Of a stretch of DNA of 64,000 nt, positions 59,951-64,000 are shown in pieces. Every line of letters starts with the position of its first letter. The stretch's first letter is position 1. Source of the DNA: Thermoanaerobacteraceae bacterium (GTDB lineage Bacteria > Bacillota > JADQBR01); contig JACDOG010000001.1 of the NCBI GenBank assembly GCA_017656305.1, positions 1 through 64,000 of the forward strand. Direction: 5' to 3'. A model generated the notes under the pieces. That model saw only the letters and a program-made list of their open reading frames with translations. It searched no databases and was not told the origin of the DNA. Made by a program: the position numbers and the translations under genes.

Positions 59951-60373
59951 TCAAGACAATTGAAAACACTTTTGAACCATATCCCATTCAAAAGCAAATA
60001 AGATACAAATTATCTCTAATTTAAGCAATGTCATCATTGTCCGAGAGAGCAGGTATATTTTTCTTGCATTTTCCTGTGTTATAGGTTTAGGGTAGTTAAA
60101 AATGTGAGGAAACCTGCTCAATATTGTAAATCCTAAGTAGAAAATTATGATAACTATAAGAAGAAACACTAAAAACATTTTACTTTCGGTCCATGCATCT
60201 GGACCGCCCATACCGTAGTGTGAAGGAATTTTATATTTATACTTGATTAGCCCCCAATTCTGCCCAAGCACAGCAATAGAAGTTAATAGTATCAAAGCAG
60301 TAGCGGCTTCAATAACGACTTCTATTTTTGACAATGGAATGGACAATTTTGGCCTTTTCGATTTCTTGCCCAT
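59951..60373 (-). CDS. DUF1648 (SdpI-like) membrane protein, probably frameshifted near the C-terminus
   Basis: 140 residues read: a first helix (VVIEAATALILLTSIAVLG), the DUF1648 block IPSHYGMGGPDAW, then two more helices. The frame stops at 59951. In another frame, from about 59969 to the TAA at 59889, a strongly hydrophobic segment (VFSIVLIVIPLITVVGFVFV) follows, which would be the expected last helix. A single base slip near the AAAA run at about 59970 would join them. ATG at 60373 has GGGAGGAAG upstream. Related to immunity/signalling proteins of the SdpI group, function here unknown. Confidence 0.7.
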   Translation of the reverse strand: MGKKSKRPKLSIPLSKIEVVIEAATALILLTSIAVLGQNWGLIKYKYKIPSHYGMGGPDAWTESKMFLVFLLIVIIIFYLGFTILSRFPHIFNYPKPITQENARKIYLLSRTMMTLLKLEIICILFAFEWDMVQKCFQLS

Positions 60374-60604
60374 TTCAATACTTCCTCCCTCAATGTAACC
60401 GGTTTTGGCGTTTCGTCCTTAATAAAACTAAGCGGGGGGTTGGTTAACATTAATGTATACGTCACCAACAACATTTCGTAGTGGCCGTTTATTCTCCCTT
60501 AATCCCTAAGCTTTGAACCTGCCTAATTCTTCCTAATCACTTTCAGTGAATAAATAGTTAATAACTTTATTTTCAGAGAACAGTTAACTAAAAATTCTCG
60601 CCCT

Positions 60605-60644
60605 ACTCCCTGATATTATGTTAACTTATCAGGGAGTTTTTTTA
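60605..60644 (+). terminator. Orphan terminator
   Basis: ACTCCCTGATA (60605-60615) / TATCAGGGAGT (60627-60637) followed by seven T. No plus-strand gene ends nearby. Confidence 0.8.
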
Positions 60645-61353
60645 TGAAGAGAACAAGAGTAGGTGCCGGGAAACGGGGAACAAAAGTCACTATCTGATGT
60701 ATTATTCTGTTGATGGCTATAGATAAACAGAATTAACTACTTAAAAGAAGCCAAGTTTACATGTGCCGGGAACGAAAAAATTAACATCGCAGCAGTTGTT
60801 GGCTGAGTATGACCGGCCACGTAATCCTATCTGGCGCCGGTGCTTGATACGCGGAAAGAATACACCGTACTTGTAACCGCACTACTGACAGTGCCCTCAA
60901 CGGAGAAACGGAAAGTGGAGACCCTTGCGAGCTTATTCCCTGAGCTCCTGCCGGGGAATGTACAACTACATTACGTTAACGGACGCATTTATAACTTCCT
61001 ATAATACATATTATGTAAACTAACAAGAGATTCTGGCCGGAAGGGCGTTCCGATTCCCGGAATCTATGTTGGGGTTGCCATCATCTTCTTATGCTTTGTA
61101 TCCTGCAGCATTATCTTTAATACTGTATCCTGCTCTCTAATTGCATGTCTTAACTGCCGTTTCTAGTGATTTTAATTTTTAGTATTGTTTTCAGTATAGT
61201 TTAAATCATATACTATGAATTATTTATTTTTGTCTTAAGCCCTAAATATTACTAAGCCGTAGAATCCGTTGTCGGGCGTCTTAAATTTGCTCCAGGGCTG
61301 ATTACACCTGTAAATGCAAGGGCTGCAGGTGGACTTTAAGCCTCTATATTTTT

Positions 61354-61381
61354 GCCTCCCTCCCTCCCTTCCTTCCTTCTT
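61354..61381. repeat. Polypyrimidine simple repeat
   Basis: Tandem CCTC/CCTT tetranucleotide units following TTTTTG, entirely C and T on the plus strand. Confidence 0.85.
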
Positions 61382-61604
61382 TATAGAAAGTGAAAGAATT
61401 CACATGTCCTCGTCCATGATGATTACAGTGTTACGGCCGTGGGTATTTTCATGACAACATAACTTGTTTTTTCAACACTGGCTGTTTATTTTGACACGTG
61501 CACTGTTAATTTTTTTTACCTGTTACTTAAAATCTTAGAACTACCTACCGAAAAAACTATTCACCGGTTAAGGATAACATGCTACAGTTATTGGATAGTT
61601 TAGA

Positions 61605-62339
61605 TCAAGTTAGTTCAACCAAATGTTTCCAATACTTTGTGGGCATGTTACTTTTTTGCAGCACGGGATTAAACCGGTGCTTGATGGCTATGTTGTTGAA
61701 GTATTCTTTCCACAGTTGTTGATAATTACGTTCCTCCTCGCTAAACTTCAATTCTTTCACATCAATATTGGTTATTATCCACTCTTTCCTGTTATAAACC
61801 GCACCTATTCCCCGCCTTACATCATGAATAATCCAATTCTGGTCCGCCAGCCTGCTGGCAAAGTGTCCGGCCACAAGCCCAACGATATTATACTGCGGTT
61901 CCATGGGAGCATAGTAAATATTTCCTTCCAGCTGGCGAAAGCGGATAAATCCCAGCATTAAATGCCTTTCCCGGCCAACTTTCCGGCTGATATCGTGTAC
62001 TGTTAGTACCCTGTCATCTGTCAGGTGCTTGTCCACCTGATTACCAATTTTCCATCCTAATTTCAAGTAATGGTAGATGATTGTCCCTGCTTCGGGCAGT
62101 TCCGACAAAAAGACATAGAATACATTTTTCAGGGCACCATAGGATATTTTGTTCTTGATAGCCTGGTAAACCTTATTGGCTTTGACCGTATCCGTTTCCA
62201 CGTACAGCTTTGTGCTTAACAGGTTTTCCTGGTAACATTGCTCGCTCATTATTCTTTCCGGTGTCTCTTTCCGGTAGTAGGCTTCGTAAACGGCGGTTAA
62301 CAAACCGTCAAAACTACCGTCATAAATGTAATCCAGCAT
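61605..62339 (-). CDS. TIGR03915-family putative DNA metabolism protein
   Basis: A 244-residue protein. It starts LDYIYDGSFDGLLTAVYEAY, which is the family hallmark, and has a central DISRKVGRERHLMLGFIRF with a C-terminal domain like uracil-DNA glycosylase relatives. ATG at 62339 abuts the radical SAM gene. The two always occur together as a putative DNA modification/repair pair; the lesion is unknown. Confidence 0.88.
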   Translation of the reverse strand: MLDYIYDGSFDGLLTAVYEAYYRKETPERIMSEQCYQENLLSTKLYVETDTVKANKVYQAIKNKISYGALKNVFYVFLSELPEAGTIIYHYLKLGWKIGNQVDKHLTDDRVLTVHDISRKVGRERHLMLGFIRFRQLEGNIYYAPMEPQYNIVGLVAGHFASRLADQNWIIHDVRRGIGAVYNRKEWIITNIDVKELKFSEEERNYQQLWKEYFNNIAIKHRFNPVLQKSNMPTKYWKHLVELT

Positions 62340-63641
62340 TTACAACTCCCCCGTAATCCTGGATAATTGCTCATCTGCGGCAAAAATATCTGGGTACAAG
62401 GAAAACAGAGACAGCTGCTGGTACTGCGGCTGGTAACTCTTACTGCCGGCAAGCAGTTTGTTTCTAATGTGTTCCGGCTCCACAACCGTTGCCCCGTAGT
62501 ACCTGCCTCTGCAGGTAATAAAATACTTTGCTCTTTTTAACACCACGCCAATCTTCTTCAGGTCTGAATAGTTCAGGGGGCCAACCTGTCTGGCCGCTAC
62601 AATTCTTTTGGCAGACTTAATTCCTATTCCCGGCACACGCAGCAGCATCTCGTAATCAGCACGGTTTATTTCTACGGGAAATAAGTGAAGATTTCTCAGG
62701 GCCCAGTCGGTTTTGGGATCCAAATCCGTAGCAAAATTTGGATTATCAGCATCCAGCAGTTCCCCGGCGCTAAATCCATAGAAGCGTAACAGCCAGTCCG
62801 CCTGATAAAGTCTGTGTTCCCGTAGCAACGGCGGGGCTGAAATATTGGGTAAGTGCGGGTGATTGGATACCGGAACATAAGCTGAATAGTAAATTCTTTT
62901 CAATTTAAACTGCCCGTACAGGTTTTCTGTCAGCTTCATGATCTGTAAGTCGCTGTCAGGTGTTGCACCCACAATTAGCTGCGTTGATTGTCCGGCGGGC
63001 ACAAACTTGGGTGCCTGTTTATATTTTTTCTTTTCTTCCTTTCTCTCCGTAATTTTTGAACTTAACAAACTCATGGGTTTTATTATGGCTTCGTGTTTTT
63101 TTTGCGGAGCCAGTAACTTTAAGCCTTCACTTGAGGGCAGTTCCACATTGACGCTCATACGGTCAGCATATTTGCCCGCCTCTTCAATGAGACTAAAGTC
63201 GGCTCCCGGTATGGCCTTCAGGTGAATGTAGCCGTTAAAGTTTTCTTCTTCCCGCAGCTTTTTTACAGTTTTTAGCAGCAGCTCCATTGTGTAGCTGGGA
63301 TTTTTATATACGGCGGAACTTAAAAAGAGACCTTCAATATAGTTCCGCCGGTAGAAATTAATGGTTAACGCCACTACCTCTTCGGGAGTAAAAAGCGCAC
63401 GCGGTAAATCGTTGGAAACCCTGTTGACGCAGTAGGCACAGTCGTAGACACAGTAGTTGGTAAACAATATCTTTAGCAGAGAGATGCACCGGCCGTCACT
63501 GGTCCAGCTGTGACAGATGCCGGAGTAACTGGCATTACCCAAACCTCCGGGGGTATTTTTGCGCGTGCTACCACTGGAAGAACAGGATACATCATACTTG
63601 GCGGCAGCGGCTAAAATTCTTAATTTATCCAGCAGCTGCAC
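62340..63641 (-). CDS. Putative DNA modification/repair radical SAM protein (TIGR03916)
   Basis: About 433 residues. AAAAKYDVSCSSSG at the N-terminus is diagnostic. The radical SAM motif is CVYDCAYC, and a helix-hairpin-helix (LLRVPGIGIKSAKRIVAAR) near residue 325 suggests DNA contact. GTG at 63641 is preferred because GAGGTG precedes it by six bases and it places QLLDKL at the start; in-frame ATG at 63647 and GTG at 63650 are alternatives. It forms a two-gene unit with the TIGR03915 gene. Confidence 0.9.
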   Translation of the reverse strand: MQLLDKLRILAAAAKYDVSCSSSGSTRKNTPGGLGNASYSGICHSWTSDGRCISLLKILFTNYCVYDCAYCVNRVSNDLPRALFTPEEVVALTINFYRRNYIEGLFLSSAVYKNPSYTMELLLKTVKKLREEENFNGYIHLKAIPGADFSLIEEAGKYADRMSVNVELPSSEGLKLLAPQKKHEAIIKPMSLLSSKITERKEEKKKYKQAPKFVPAGQSTQLIVGATPDSDLQIMKLTENLYGQFKLKRIYYSAYVPVSNHPHLPNISAPPLLREHRLYQADWLLRFYGFSAGELLDADNPNFATDLDPKTDWALRNLHLFPVEINRADYEMLLRVPGIGIKSAKRIVAARQVGPLNYSDLKKIGVVLKRAKYFITCRGRYYGATVVEPEHIRNKLLAGSKSYQPQYQQLSLFSLYPDIFAADEQLSRITGEL

Positions 63642-63674
63642 AGGCATCACCTCAAACCGTGGTTTGTATTTATT

Positions 63675-63875
63675 TTAACACAACGTGCCTGCACCTGACA
63701 AACAAGTGTTCGCTTTAACAAAAATACCGTTAAAAAATTTGGGGACAGCAGTATGCTGTCCATCCAGCTTTGTATGGTTGGGCATCAGTGCCAGAACCAG
63801 GGACGCCAGTGCAAAGAGGATAATTATGTTAAATATTTTAAAGGCCCGGTTGTTATGTAGACCCTTTTCTTCCAC
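63675..63875 (-). CDS. Hypothetical membrane-anchored peptide (uncertain)
   Basis: 66 residues from GTG at 63875: basic N-terminus, one hydrophobic helix (FNIIILFALASLVLALM) and a polar tail with two Cys. AGGAGG lies on the minus strand too far upstream for this start. It could be a real small protein or chance coding. Confidence 0.3.
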   Translation of the reverse strand: MEEKGLHNNRAFKIFNIIILFALASLVLALMPNHTKLDGQHTAVPKFFNGIFVKANTCLSGAGTLC

Positions 63876-64000
63876 GAAGAGTAGTCATGTTAAATTTAAA
63901 ACCTCCTAAACGGTCACGTGTACAAGCGGCTGCTATGCCGGTTTCTACTTTCTTTCCCATATTATGAAGTCTATAGCACAATTGAAATAAGAGTGTTAAT

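Larger units (their letters stand above)
60374..61604. other. 1.2-kb stretch without a convincing gene
   Basis: No frame combines start, ribosome site and length. Two short open stretches near 60760-61003, in different frames, look protein-like and could be a decayed gene. A strong plus-strand terminator (60605-60644) and a polypyrimidine tract (61354-61381) are present. Base composition is more AT-rich than the flanking genes. Confidence 0.55.

Noticed and set aside
60760-61003. Short protein-like frames in the gene-poor stretch
   Set aside because: Two overlapping fragments in different frames, interrupted by stops, with no recognisable family.
1-64000. CRISPR arrays, transposases, phage structural genes, rRNA
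   Set aside because: None seen on either strand. The Com-like proteins recall phage Mu, but no other Mu-like gene is nearby.

Overview
The window reads as the chromosome of an anaerobic, endospore-forming Clostridia bacterium, most likely of the Peptococcaceae/Thermincola type. The support is a SpoVM peptide with a sigma-E-like promoter, a SpoVB-family protein, LexA boxes of the Bacillus type, many TTG/GTG starts behind strong Shine-Dalgarno sites, a sigma-54-regulated methylmalonyl-CoA pathway like that of propionate-metabolising Clostridia, and 26 predicted c-type hemes in a Gram-positive setting. The species cannot be fixed from the sequence. No transposase, phage structural gene, CRISPR array or rRNA was found; two tRNAs (Arg-CCG, Trp-CCA) are present.

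Layout. 1-1000: a broken response regulator and a secreted protein with three 132-bp repeats. 1.0-5.2 kb: feoA-feoB, a zinc-ribbon peptide, a solitary DNA methyltransferase and a HAD hydrolase. 5.4-9.8 kb: class A PBP with a lipobox, sirtuin, pduL, small Cys-rich and membrane proteins, tRNA-Arg. 10-13.7 kb: DUF3786, NERD protein, adenosylhomocysteinase. 13.9-26.8 kb: a sigma-54 activator followed by a nearly complete succinate/propionate interconversion pathway (sucCD, two-subunit methylmalonyl-CoA mutase, epimerase, sodium-pump-type methylmalonyl-CoA decarboxylase subunits, two-subunit fumarase, malic enzyme). 27-35 kb: a DinG-like helicase, small proteins, spoVM and an ABC exporter. 35-41 kb: a three-gene 2-hydroxyacyl-CoA dehydratase activase-like set, an MBL hydrolase, Fur and a TPR protein. 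41-44.4 kb: queuosine/folate operon queD-queC-DUF366-queE-folE-DUF4264. 44.5-51.2 kb: signal peptidase I, surE, SpoVB-like flippase, FusA2-type EF-G, tRNA-Trp, ddl.

51.2-58.7 kb is the most unusual region. Two paralogous modules each contain a heptaheme cytochrome c and a cytochrome b; the first also has a dodecaheme NapC/NirT-like cytochrome. Four tiny paralogous proteins with a CxC...CRHCKR zinc-knuckle signature, resembling phage Mu Com (an RNA-binding translational activator), sit in and upstream of the modules. Each is preceded by a hairpin with a T-run, and three of these leaders share the core GACTTTAAGTC. I infer an undescribed RNA-level control system for electron-transfer genes. Two short membrane ORFs in the locus match the missing tail of one cytochrome b and the N-terminal anchor of one cytochrome c.

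58.7-64 kb: lexA diverging from a YneA-like LysM protein across three LexA boxes, a frameshifted DUF1648 protein, a 1.2-kb stretch without a convincing gene, and a paired radical-SAM/TIGR03915 putative DNA-repair module.
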